Shown here: piece after piece, positions 25,394-33,122 of the stretch
Numbering within the stretch: the first letter of the stretch is position 1
How the letters are laid out: each line of letters begins with the position of its first letter
Source: an uncultured Coriobacteriaceae bacterium
GTDB taxonomy: Bacteria; Actinomycetota; Coriobacteriia; Coriobacteriales; Atopobiaceae
Reading direction: 5' to 3'
DNA length: 64,000 nt
NCBI GenBank assembly: GCA_902790135.1
Contig: CADAQM010000015.1
Location: forward strand, 1 to 64,000
Made by a program: the position numbers and the translations under genes
The notes under the pieces: model-generated
Told to the model about the DNA's origin: nothing
The model's input: the letters and a program-made list of their open reading frames with translations, nothing else
Database searches by the model: none

Positions 25394-26784
25394 AGAAATA
25401 TCTCGCATTCGTTGTCGATTGCTTCCTGCGTCATCCCCACAACCCACTCCTTGCCGAGGTGCTCGAGTTCATCCAAGGAGGGACAAGGCATTTTCTTGAT
25501 GTCGCCCGCGTTCACCTGTGTGGAGCCAGACACGCCGCGGAACCACTCGTCAATGAAGGTACTGTTCAGCCATAGGGACAGCCCATAGGCGAGGTTCGCG
25601 GATCTCAGCGGTACAACCTTCCTCGGCCTTCCCTGGTGGAGGAAAGACGAGTGGTTCTCGAGAGCTACGGGGGCGTCCACCACGAGCGGGTAGGCCACCA
25701 CACGTCGGCGTTCCTCCTTCGCTGAGAAGCGTTTCACGAGGACATAGGCGCCCGGCTGGCAGATCTGTCGAGTCGCCCAGTCGTCGTCGAGACAGAACCA
25801 CTGTCCCTTGCCGAACGACAGCGGGTGCTCGAGTTGCCCATGGGGGAAGTTGCCGACATACACGAGGGGTACTGAGGGGCGTTCCGAGGGCTTTTCGCGG
25901 GTAATGTAGTTCCTACTGCGAAAGTCCACCACCTTACCCGTTGAGGGACACAATCCGACGCTCTCAACGGTTCCCACGAGAGCTGTGGTCTCCTCCGGAA
26001 CGATGCGCACCACGAGGTTGTTTCCGACAATCAGGTCTTTGGTCTCGTACTCCTCCACGGTGGGTTCCTCATCCTTCACGGCAGACTCGCTGACCCGTAT
26101 GGTGCCCGCCTGTGGCCGCTTGGAGAGGCGGACGAGCATGGTCTCCTGCAACACGTTCGTGTCGGCGAACACCTCGTCACGAGAGCCGTACACATGGAGC
26201 GCGTCTAGGGAGCACGTAGAGAGGGCATAGTGGCGGAACGAGGTGAAGTAGTCCCCGTTGGTCCACGACCTCGGGACTATCGCCACCATCTCGCCGCCGT
26301 CCGCCAATTGCTGAATCCCACGCATCATGAACGCCGAATATAGGTTCGCGGAGTGTGCTGGGAGAACAGCCTGTCTCGGATCGTTTGAAGCCATCTTCTT
26401 GTAAGGCGGATTCAGGATGATACGGTCATATCGGGTCCCGTTACCCGCATCCATGAGGAGGGCATCTCCAAGGACGGTCTTGCCATCTGTGAGCCCTCTG
26501 ACCTCCTCGTCGTAAATCTTCGCGAGGATCGGATCCATCTCGATGGTGTCCATGCGTCTGACCTGCTTGCCGTAGCGCTCTATAAGGGCGACGGAGAGGA
26601 TGCCCGTCCCACCACCAAGGTCGAGGCAGGTGATGTCTTCGTTGGTGTCACTAAATAAGCTCACCGCGAGTGTCGCCACCTCGGGTGGTGTCAGGTGCTG
26701 TGCGAGTGCCCGCCTCGTCTCCTCGGGTGTCCTTGCTATTGCCTTTATGCGGGTCTGCGCCGCTTGCTCGAATGCCTCAGTCAT
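25390..26784 (-). CDS. N6-adenine DNA methyltransferase partner of the restriction enzyme
   Basis: 464 residues. The SAM-binding motif is CLDLGGGTGILSVALIERYG (~residues 54-73), the second acidic motif IEMDPILAKIYDEE, and the catalytic adenine motif NPPYKKM (~130). The C-terminal half (VVDFRSRNYITREKPSERPSVPLVYVGNFPHG..) is the probable target-recognition domain, as in M.PstI/Eco57I-type enzymes. It methylates the host sites so that the endonuclease, encoded 4 bases overlapping downstream, does not cut. The ribosome site is weak. Confidence 0.9.
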   Translation of the reverse strand: MTEAFEQAAQTRIKAIARTPEETRRALAQHLTPPEVATLAVSLFSDTNEDITCLDLGGGTGILSVALIERYGKQVRRMDTIEMDPILAKIYDEEVRGLTDGKTVLGDALLMDAGNGTRYDRIILNPPYKKMASNDPRQAVLPAHSANLYSAFMMRGIQQLADGGEMVAIVPRSWTNGDYFTSFRHYALSTCSLDALHVYGSRDEVFADTNVLQETMLVRLSKRPQAGTIRVSESAVKDEEPTVEEYETKDLIVGNNLVVRIVPEETTALVGTVESVGLCPSTGKVVDFRSRNYITREKPSERPSVPLVYVGNFPHGQLEHPLSFGKGQWFCLDDDWATRQICQPGAYVLVKRFSAKEERRRVVAYPLVVDAPVALENHSSFLHQGRPRKVVPLRSANLAYGLSLWLNSTFIDEWFRGVSGSTQVNAGDIKKMPCPSLDELEHLGKEWVVGMTQEAIDNECEIFL

Positions 26785-26993
26785 ATAGCGTCAGATTGCC
26801 TCAGCTGTTCGGTTGCCTTGCTGTATTCAATACGTAGACAATCATACCAGCCATAGGAGACAGGAAAACGGCCTCGTCATCAACAAAACGGCGATCCAAG
26901 GCCGACATCCAAACGCAGGCCTATCGGTCATCTTGTCCCCCTTCCACTGAATGGCAAGACCTCTCCCCTCTCGCCCATAGCAGATTGTCCTCC

Positions 26994-27266
26994 TTACAGT
27001 TGGGCTTCTAGCATTCTTTTGCTACCCGTATCGTGGTTGCCAATGACGATGTGCACCTGCTCGCACGCAATCGCCTCGCGCAAGGTCCGCACGGCCGCAA
27101 CCGTCGCCTTGCACACGTCTCCCAGAATCCAAAGCTCGTCGTCTGAGCCCACCCGCTCGCACAGCCTTGAGAGCAGCAGCTCGTCGTGGGCCTCCACGCT
27201 GTCAAAGCCCCGCCAATGGGCGATGGTCTTGTCACCAATATGCAGGTCAGAGGTAAAGAAGTTCAT
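26994..27266 (-). pseudogene. N-terminal half of the split metallophosphoesterase
   Basis: 90 residues from the ATG at 27266 (GGTGGAG in front). Calcineurin-like metal motifs are present in order: SDLHIGD (~4-10), ILGDVCK (~54) and IVIGNHD (~79-85). The reading then runs into TGSKRMLEAQL and stops, in sequence that belongs to the island edge. The missing HYP and HGHIH motifs are found in frame and in the same orientation at 21009-21326. An enzyme made from this half alone would lack part of its metal site. Confidence 0.8.
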
Positions 27267-27376
27267 GGGGCTCCACCGTGGTTGTCGCCGATTGCAACGC
27301 TCCCATTGTAGATAACCCAGCCGTGCGTATCCGAGGTCGGCTATCCTGTAGGGCACCCGACAGAGATGAGGTCAGC

Positions 27377-27847
27377 ATGTGGCGTGAGATGAGACGCAAG
27401 AACCAGCAGCTTTCGCAGGAGGAGTGCGCGCAGATTCTTGCCGCCGGAAAGCGCGGCGTGCTGGCAGTGCTGGGCGACGACGGCTATCCCTACACGGTGC
27501 CTCTGGACTACGTGTTTGACGACGGTCGCCTGTTCTTCCACTCTGCGGTGGAGGGACACAAGCTCGACGCCATTCGCGCCTACAACAAGTGCAGCTTCTG
27601 CGTGCTGTCGGAGCCCGAGGAGACCGAGGGCGAGTGGTGGCTCACGTGGAAGTCGGTCATCGCGTTCGGACGTGTGCAGGTGATCGACGACGAGCAGCGC
27701 AAGCTCGCCTATCTGACCGAGATCGGTTACAAGTACTTCCCCTCAAAAGAGGAGGCCGAAGGGTCCGCAGCACGCTCGGTCAACCGCGTGGAGATGCTCG
27801 AGCTGACGATCGAGCACCTCAGCGGAAAGATCGTCAAGGAGAAGTAA
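27377..27847 (+). CDS. Pyridoxamine 5'-phosphate oxidase-like flavoprotein (NimA-like)
   Basis: 156 residues from the ATG at 27377, which has GAGG five bases upstream. It begins MWREMRRKNQQLSQEECAQIL and carries the split-barrel FMN-binding pattern GVLAVLGDDGYPYTVPLDYVFDDGRLFFHSAVEGHKLDAI, followed by VCVLSEPE-like strands and a KSVIAFGRVQVI strand. Related proteins reduce nitro groups (Nim) or flavin-linked substrates; the true substrate is unknown. Likely cytoplasmic dimer. Followed 45 bases later by the DUF1275 gene. Confidence 0.87.
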   Translation: MWREMRRKNQQLSQEECAQILAAGKRGVLAVLGDDGYPYTVPLDYVFDDGRLFFHSAVEGHKLDAIRAYNKCSFCVLSEPEETEGEWWLTWKSVIAFGRVQVIDDEQRKLAYLTEIGYKYFPSKEEAEGSAARSVNRVEMLELTIEHLSGKIVKEK

Positions 27848-27892
27848 CGCAGACAAACGAGTATGCTGGTTGAGTCAACAAAAGGAGACCAG

Positions 27893-28612
27893 ATGTTTGA
27901 CTCGCCACTCAGCTTGCTCAACGCAGAGGACACCTCCTCGGCTCTCAGCCCCTCCCAGCGCATGCGCATCGCCTATCTGCTCACGATGGTAGGAGGCTTT
28001 CTCGATGCCTACACCTACTTCGAGCGCGGCGGCGTCTTTGCCAACGCCCAAACCGGCAACATCGTCAAGCTGGGCATAGCCCTGTCCAACGGCGCGCGCG
28101 ATGCCTATCTCGCCTACCTCATGCCCATCTGCGTCTTCTCGCTGGGCATCCTCACCGCGCTTACGATCAAGGAGATCCTGACCCGAAGGGAACTGCGCCT
28201 GATCCGCCGCTCGGTGCTTGCAGTCGAGATGGTCTGCCTGGCCATCGTCGGGCTCATCCCTCTCGGGGAGCGCTGGGACATATTCGCAAACTGCCTGGTA
28301 TCGTTTGCCGCCGCCATGCAGTACGAGACCTTCACCACCTTCAGGGGCGAGGCCATCGTCACCACCATGTCCACGGGCAACCTGCGCAAATGCGTGGACA
28401 GCCTCTTTGAGGGCATCGTACGCCATGACCCCGCCAAGCTGGCCCGCGCGGGACTCTTTCTGTCCATCATCCTGGTCTTTGCCTCCGGCGCCTTTGTCGG
28501 CACGCGCGCATGCCAGCTCATGGGACGCGCCGCCGTGGTGCCGGTCATCCTGGCGCTCGGGGTGGCCATCGCCATCATCACGGTCCTGCGCAAGAGGAAC
28601 ATCCGCCGGTAA
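27893..28612 (+). CDS. DUF1275 (YoaK-type) membrane protein
   Basis: 239 residues from the ATG at 27893, after AAAAGGAGACCAG. Six membrane segments; the conserved YLLTMVGGFLDAYTYFERGGVFANAQTGNIVKLGIAL near the N-terminus is the hallmark of DUF1275. A further conserved stretch, AMQYETFTTFRGEAIVTTMSTGNLRKCV, follows mid-protein. Function is unknown in the family; it is predicted to be a transporter-like inner-membrane protein. It may be co-transcribed with the preceding PPOX gene. Confidence 0.88.
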   Translation: MFDSPLSLLNAEDTSSALSPSQRMRIAYLLTMVGGFLDAYTYFERGGVFANAQTGNIVKLGIALSNGARDAYLAYLMPICVFSLGILTALTIKEILTRRELRLIRRSVLAVEMVCLAIVGLIPLGERWDIFANCLVSFAAAMQYETFTTFRGEAIVTTMSTGNLRKCVDSLFEGIVRHDPAKLARAGLFLSIILVFASGAFVGTRACQLMGRAAVVPVILALGVAIAIITVLRKRNIRR

Positions 28613-28693
28613 GGCGCTTTTGCGAGACTCCGCCGACCGTTTCGCTGTGGGATTGCCATGATGGGCATGACCGCGCAGTAGCATGGACGCACG

Positions 28694-30088
28694 ATGACTT
28701 CATTCAAGCAGCTAATAGTGCCCAAGAGGCAGACCCCCGAGGAGAGGCGTCGCGAGATGCTCGAGCATCCCGTGCAGCCGCTCATCATCTCGCTCGCCGC
28801 GCCGTCGATCTTTGCCAATGTGATCACCACCATCTATAACCTGGCAGACACCTTCTTTGTCGGGCAGATGGGCTCCACCAGCGCAAGCGCCGCGGTGGGC
28901 GTATCTCTTGTCACCTCGACGGTCATCCAGGCGATGGCCTTCTACTTCGCGCAGGGCACGGGCAACCACATGAGCCGCTGCCTCGGGGCTGGCGACACCG
29001 AGGAAGCCGCCGTCTACGTCAACACCGGCATCGCCGCGACGGTCACCTTTGGCACGCTCATCGCCCTTGTCGGCCACGTCTTCCTCGACCAGCTCTGCTA
29101 TATCGGTGGCGCAACGGCTACGATCCTGCCCTACGCCCGCGCCTACATCAGCGTGCTTCTGTTTGGCGCCCCCTTCATCGCCAGCGGCTTCCTCATGAAC
29201 ATGCAGCTGCGCTTTCAGGGCGAGGCGTTCTACTCCATGCTCTGCATGGTCGCCGGAGCCGTGCTCAACACCATCCTCACTCCCCTCTTCATCTTCCCGC
29301 TGGGCATGGGCATCGCGGGCAGCGCGCTGGCCACCGTCGTCAGCGAGGCCGTGAGCTTCTTCTTGCTGCTGTACGAAATGCGCAAGGCAGGCATCACGCC
29401 GCTCGGCCTGCGCTACGTGCGCATCCCCGACGCAGCCATGGTGCGCACCATCAACAAGCTGGGCATTCCCTCGTTCGCCCGCCAGGTGATGCTGGGTGTG
29501 GCGACATCGCTGCTCAACAACGCCGCCGCCCCGTTTGGCGATGCGGCCATCGCGGGCATCGCCGTGGTGCAGCGCATCACGAGCGTGGGCAACTTCTTCC
29601 AGATCGGCATCGGGCAGGGCTTCCAGCCGATCTGCGGCTACAACCTTGGTGCCAGGCGCTACGGACGCATCCGCGAGGCGTACTTCACTGCCCTCAAGAT
29701 GACCTTCGTGTCGGTGGCTGCCATCGGCGTGGTCACCTTCATCTGGGCGCCGCAGCTCATCGCCATCTTCCGCAACGACCCGGCCGTGGTCGCGTTTGGC
29801 ACCCTCACGCTGCGGCTTTCCAGCATCACCATGCCCTTTACCGGCGCGGCGATGGTGACCAACTTCCTGCTGCAGACCTCTGGCAAGACCCTGGCCGCAA
29901 CCTTCCTCGGCTCCTGCCGCCTGGGCCTGGTGCTCGGTCCGGTCGTGCTCGTGCTGCCTCCGCTGCTGGGCCAGCTCGGCGTGCAGATCGCCCAGCCCAC
30001 CACCGACATCATCACCACGCTCATCGCCATCCCCATGGCCTACGTCATCCTGCGCGAGATGCGCGCCCTCGAGCGCGCCCAAGGCTAG
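28694..30088 (+). CDS. MATE-family multidrug/Na+ efflux transporter
   Basis: 464 residues with twelve membrane segments in two six-helix halves. MATE features include PSIFANVITTIYNLADTFFVGQMGSTSASAAVGVSL at the start and the mid-protein IAGIAVVQRITSVGNFFQIGIGQGFQPICGYNLGARRYGRIREAY. MATE proteins export cationic drugs or metabolites using a sodium or proton gradient. The ribosome site is weak, so the start could be up to 22 codons further in (MLEHPVQPLIISLAAP). Confidence 0.93.
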   Translation: MTSFKQLIVPKRQTPEERRREMLEHPVQPLIISLAAPSIFANVITTIYNLADTFFVGQMGSTSASAAVGVSLVTSTVIQAMAFYFAQGTGNHMSRCLGAGDTEEAAVYVNTGIAATVTFGTLIALVGHVFLDQLCYIGGATATILPYARAYISVLLFGAPFIASGFLMNMQLRFQGEAFYSMLCMVAGAVLNTILTPLFIFPLGMGIAGSALATVVSEAVSFFLLLYEMRKAGITPLGLRYVRIPDAAMVRTINKLGIPSFARQVMLGVATSLLNNAAAPFGDAAIAGIAVVQRITSVGNFFQIGIGQGFQPICGYNLGARRYGRIREAYFTALKMTFVSVAAIGVVTFIWAPQLIAIFRNDPAVVAFGTLTLRLSSITMPFTGAAMVTNFLLQTSGKTLAATFLGSCRLGLVLGPVVLVLPPLLGQLGVQIAQPTTDIITTLIAIPMAYVILREMRALERAQG

Positions 30089-30222
30089 ACGAGTCACTTT
30101 CCTCCGCAGCGATTCGACAGGCTGTGACAAAAGTTGCCATTCAACGAAATCCATGCTCAGCATGCTGATTCATAGCCCACACTAGACGAAGCAACCCATC
30201 GATCGACCTTCGGGAGGCAACC

Positions 30223-30852
30223 ATGCCCAGCGACAACGACCAGCACGAGCGTCGTCAGCGCACTACCGGCGAACGCACCGGAGCTCGCCGCGCAGCCATC
30301 AAGCCCCACAAGCGCACATCGAACCCCAGCGGCTCGCAGACCTCGTCCGGAACCTCAGCCACGAGCGCCCAACCGAAACCGCAGGCACAGCCTCAGCCGA
30401 AACCCCAGGCTCAAGCCCAGCCGAAGCCTCAGGCGCAGGCACAGCCGCAGCCCCAGGCGCAGGGCACGCTGGACGTCTCCGCCATCCTCACGGCATGGGT
30501 CAACAGCCTCGGCAGGACCAGCCTCAGCCAGACCTACCTCGGCTCGTCACTCTCCAGAAAGCTCGACCAGGCCGCCAGGAACTTTGGCATCCCCAAGGGA
30601 GAGAGCGCCTTCCTGATTCTTGACGCCACCATCTTCGGCACCTGCAAGGCGGGCCTCGCGCTGTGCAGCAAGGGCATCTACCTGCGCGACACTGCCGGCG
30701 TGCAGGATGCCATCGCCTGGACCAAGCTGCCGTCCACCAGACTGGCCGCCGACGCCCAGAGCCTCACCATCGGCAAGCACAAGATCGTCACCGTCGACGG
30801 CATCCCAGTCGGCAAGCTGCTTGCCACCATCCAGAAGGCCATCGCCGGCTAG
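30223..30852 (+). CDS. Pro/Gln-repeat protein with a PH-like C-terminal domain
   Basis: 209 residues after GGGAGGCAACC-ATG. Residues ~1-45 are basic and disordered. Residues ~45-82 are a low-complexity run of QPKPQAQ-like repeats. The C-terminal ~120 residues (YLGSSLSRKLDQAARNFGIPKGESAFLILDATIFGTCKAGLALCSKGIYLRDTAG, then WTKLPSTRLAADAQSLTIGKHKIVTVDG) have the strand pattern of bacterial PH-like (YokE/SHOCT-associated) domains. No signal or membrane segment. Function unknown; 33 bases ahead of the clostripain-type lipoprotein gene, so possibly co-transcribed. Confidence 0.72.
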   Translation: MPSDNDQHERRQRTTGERTGARRAAIKPHKRTSNPSGSQTSSGTSATSAQPKPQAQPQPKPQAQAQPKPQAQAQPQPQAQGTLDVSAILTAWVNSLGRTSLSQTYLGSSLSRKLDQAARNFGIPKGESAFLILDATIFGTCKAGLALCSKGIYLRDTAGVQDAIAWTKLPSTRLAADAQSLTIGKHKIVTVDGIPVGKLLATIQKAIAG

Positions 30853-30885
30853 CGTCAACAGCTCATCACCATCAGGAGGTATGCC

Positions 30886-33030
30886 ATGAGAAGTCGTCTT
30901 GGCACCCGCATCTTCTCCGCCATCCTTGCCTGCGCGCTCGCCGTTGCGGGACTTGCCGCCTGCACGGACATGTACGGATACACCGACACGGGTACGTCGC
31001 AGTCTGACTCGGTCGGCATGACCGTCCAGGTCGAGCGCGGCAGCAAGCAGCTCGACATCAATCGCCCCAAGCCCTGGGCCAAGGCACCTTCCAAGCTCGC
31101 CAAGGACAGCTGGACCGTGCTGGTGTACCTCTGCGGCTCTGATCTCGAATCGCAGAACGGCGCTGCAACCAAGGACCTCGCCGAGATGGTGGGGGCATCT
31201 GGCAGCGACAATGTCCGCTTTGTCGTGCAGACCGGCGGTGCCAAGCAGTGGGCCACCCGCGGCATCGACGCCCGTCAGCTGGGCCGTTACCTCGTGCAGA
31301 ACGGCTCCATCGTGCAGATCGAGACCATCAACGCCGCCAGCATGGGCGACCCCAAGACCCTCTCCGACTTCATCACCTGGGGCGTCACCAACTATCCCGC
31401 CGAGCACATGGCCCTGATCATGTGGGATCACGGCGGCGGCAGCATCACCGGCGTCTGCTTTGACGAGCGCAACAACTACGACGCGCTGAGCCTCCGCGAG
31501 CTGGATACCGCCATGGGCACGGCCTTTGCCAGCATGTGGGACAAGTTCGACTTCGTGGGCTTTGACGCCTGCCTCATGAGTACGCTCGAGACCGCCAACG
31601 TCATGGCCTCCTATGGCGACTACATGATCGCGTCGCAGGAGAGCGAGCCGGGCAACGGCTGGGAGTACAGCTCCATCGTCGAGTACCTCTCCAAGAACCC
31701 CTCGGCGCCGACCGCCGAGGTCGGCAAGGTCATCTGCAACAGCTATCTGGCCTCGCTCGACCGCAACAGCAAGGGCTTCGCCACGCTCTCGGTCGTGGAC
31801 CTCTCCAAGGTCGACGACCTCATCCAGAGCTTCTATCGCTTCTCGCAGGAGATGTACGACTCGGGCAGCAACCAGAGCAACCTGGCGGTCATGTCGCGCG
31901 GCATCCGCAGCGTAGACAACTTTGGCAGCAACAACTGGCTCGAGGGTTACACCAACATGGTTGATCTGGGCGGCCTGATCCAGGCATGCTCCAGCACCAC
32001 GCCCAGCGCGCAGGAGGCGCTCGACGCACTGAACGCCGCTGTGGTCTACCAGGTTCGCGGCACCTACCACGCTGCGTGCAGCGGCCTCTCCACCTACTAC
32101 CCGCTCAAGCTGTCCGGCTCCTCCGAGCTGGTCGCCTTCCAGAGCGTCGCGCCGAACCCCTCCTACCTGGCCTACGTGGACCGCCTGGCCCATGGCGCCA
32201 CCTACAACGGTGGCAGCCAGTACACCAACTACTCCGACCAACAGTGGTACGAGGGTGGCCTGTGGAGCGTGCTGATGGAGAACACCGGCACTCCCGAGGC
32301 CGAGGCAGCCCAGCAGGAGGCCGAGGAGTACTGGGAGTATGTGGACGACCACACTGACTCCAGCCAAGTGATCACCTTTGCCGAAGAGCCGCAGGTCGAC
32401 GAGAACGGCATCTACTGGTTCCAGCTCGACGAGCACGGCCTCGAGAACACGGCGGTCGTCAGCGCGCTGGTGTATGTGGCATCCGAGGACGGCCAAGACC
32501 TCATCGCCCTGGGCGAGACCTACGACATCTACGGCGACTGGGACACGGGCACCTTCGAGGACGGCTTCGAGGGCGAGTGGCTGTCACTGCCCGACGGGCA
32601 GAACCTCTGCACCTACGTGGTCGACGCGGATGACGATTACGTGATCTACACCTCCCCCATCACGCTGAACGGCGAGGACACCTTCCTGCGTCTGAGGCAG
32701 AACCTCGATGACGGAACGGTTGTGGTAGATGGCGTGTGGGATGGCATTGGCGAGAACGGCGCGGTCGACCGCAGCACCACCCCGCTCAAGCGTGGCGACG
32801 TGATCATTCCGCGCTACGACTCCTTCACCACCGAGGGCAACCAGGGTGACACCTACGAGGGCATCGAGTACAAGCTCACCGACAAGACCCTGCAGGTGGA
32901 CTATGACTACCTGCCCGATGGCCTCTACCTCTACGATTTCTGCCTGGAGGACGTCTACGGCGACGTGCTGGTGACGCCCGCCGTCCAGCTTGAGATCGAC
33001 GTGGATGGCAACATCTTCTTCGTGGAGTAG
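30886..33030 (+). CDS. Clostripain-family (C11) cysteine peptidase lipoprotein
   Basis: 714 residues after AGGAGGTATGCC. A lipoprotein signal with lipobox LAAC ends at Cys 26. The C11 core begins WTVLVYLCGSDLESQNGAATKDLAEM; the catalytic His lies in MALIMWDHGGGS (~180) and the catalytic Cys in FVGFDACLMST (~225). The C-terminal ~250 residues are a strand-rich extension. Such enzymes cleave after Arg or Lys and act outside the cell, held to the membrane by lipid. The substrate here is unknown. Followed by a convergent UvrA-like gene. Confidence 0.9.
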   Translation: MRSRLGTRIFSAILACALAVAGLAACTDMYGYTDTGTSQSDSVGMTVQVERGSKQLDINRPKPWAKAPSKLAKDSWTVLVYLCGSDLESQNGAATKDLAEMVGASGSDNVRFVVQTGGAKQWATRGIDARQLGRYLVQNGSIVQIETINAASMGDPKTLSDFITWGVTNYPAEHMALIMWDHGGGSITGVCFDERNNYDALSLRELDTAMGTAFASMWDKFDFVGFDACLMSTLETANVMASYGDYMIASQESEPGNGWEYSSIVEYLSKNPSAPTAEVGKVICNSYLASLDRNSKGFATLSVVDLSKVDDLIQSFYRFSQEMYDSGSNQSNLAVMSRGIRSVDNFGSNNWLEGYTNMVDLGGLIQACSSTTPSAQEALDALNAAVVYQVRGTYHAACSGLSTYYPLKLSGSSELVAFQSVAPNPSYLAYVDRLAHGATYNGGSQYTNYSDQQWYEGGLWSVLMENTGTPEAEAAQQEAEEYWEYVDDHTDSSQVITFAEEPQVDENGIYWFQLDEHGLENTAVVSALVYVASEDGQDLIALGETYDIYGDWDTGTFEDGFEGEWLSLPDGQNLCTYVVDADDDYVIYTSPITLNGEDTFLRLRQNLDDGTVVVDGVWDGIGENGAVDRSTTPLKRGDVIIPRYDSFTTEGNQGDTYEGIEYKLTDKTLQVDYDYLPDGLYLYDFCLEDVYGDVLVTPAVQLEIDVDGNIFFVE

Positions 33031-33091
33031 CGCTTCTTTCTGATCGGACCGCGAGACAATAGAGGCTACCCCCAGGGAAACGGGGGGCGAA

Positions 33092-33122
33092 GGGAAACAG
33101 GGGACAGGCGCGCCTGTTTCCC
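33092..33122. terminator. Hairpin between converging C11 peptidase and UvrA-like genes
   Basis: GGGAAACAGG (33092-33101) pairs with CCTGTTTCCC (33113-33122) around an 11-base loop containing GGCGCGCC-like sequence. It touches the stop codon of the UvrA-like gene and could end transcripts from both sides. Confidence 0.6.

Larger units (their letters stand above)
21327..27020. mobile_element. Defence island inserted in a metallophosphoesterase gene
   Basis: About 5.7 kb lies between the two halves of a metallophosphoesterase. It carries four minus-strand defence-type genes (methyltransferase, endonuclease, AbiH, DUF4238 protein) and is visibly more AT-rich than the flanks. At its two edges the near-identical sequences AAAAGCATGC (21327-21336) and, inverted, AAAAGAATGC (27011-27020) may be imperfect terminal repeats, though ten bases could be chance. 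No integrase or transposase gene is present, so the entry route is unclear. Confidence 0.65.

Noticed and set aside
30547..32496. 649-codon open frame on the minus strand opposite the C11 peptidase and repeat protein genes
   Set aside because: A shadow of strongly biased third-position G/C in the real genes; its composition (Val/Leu/Gly/His/Arg-rich) has no domain and no ribosome site.
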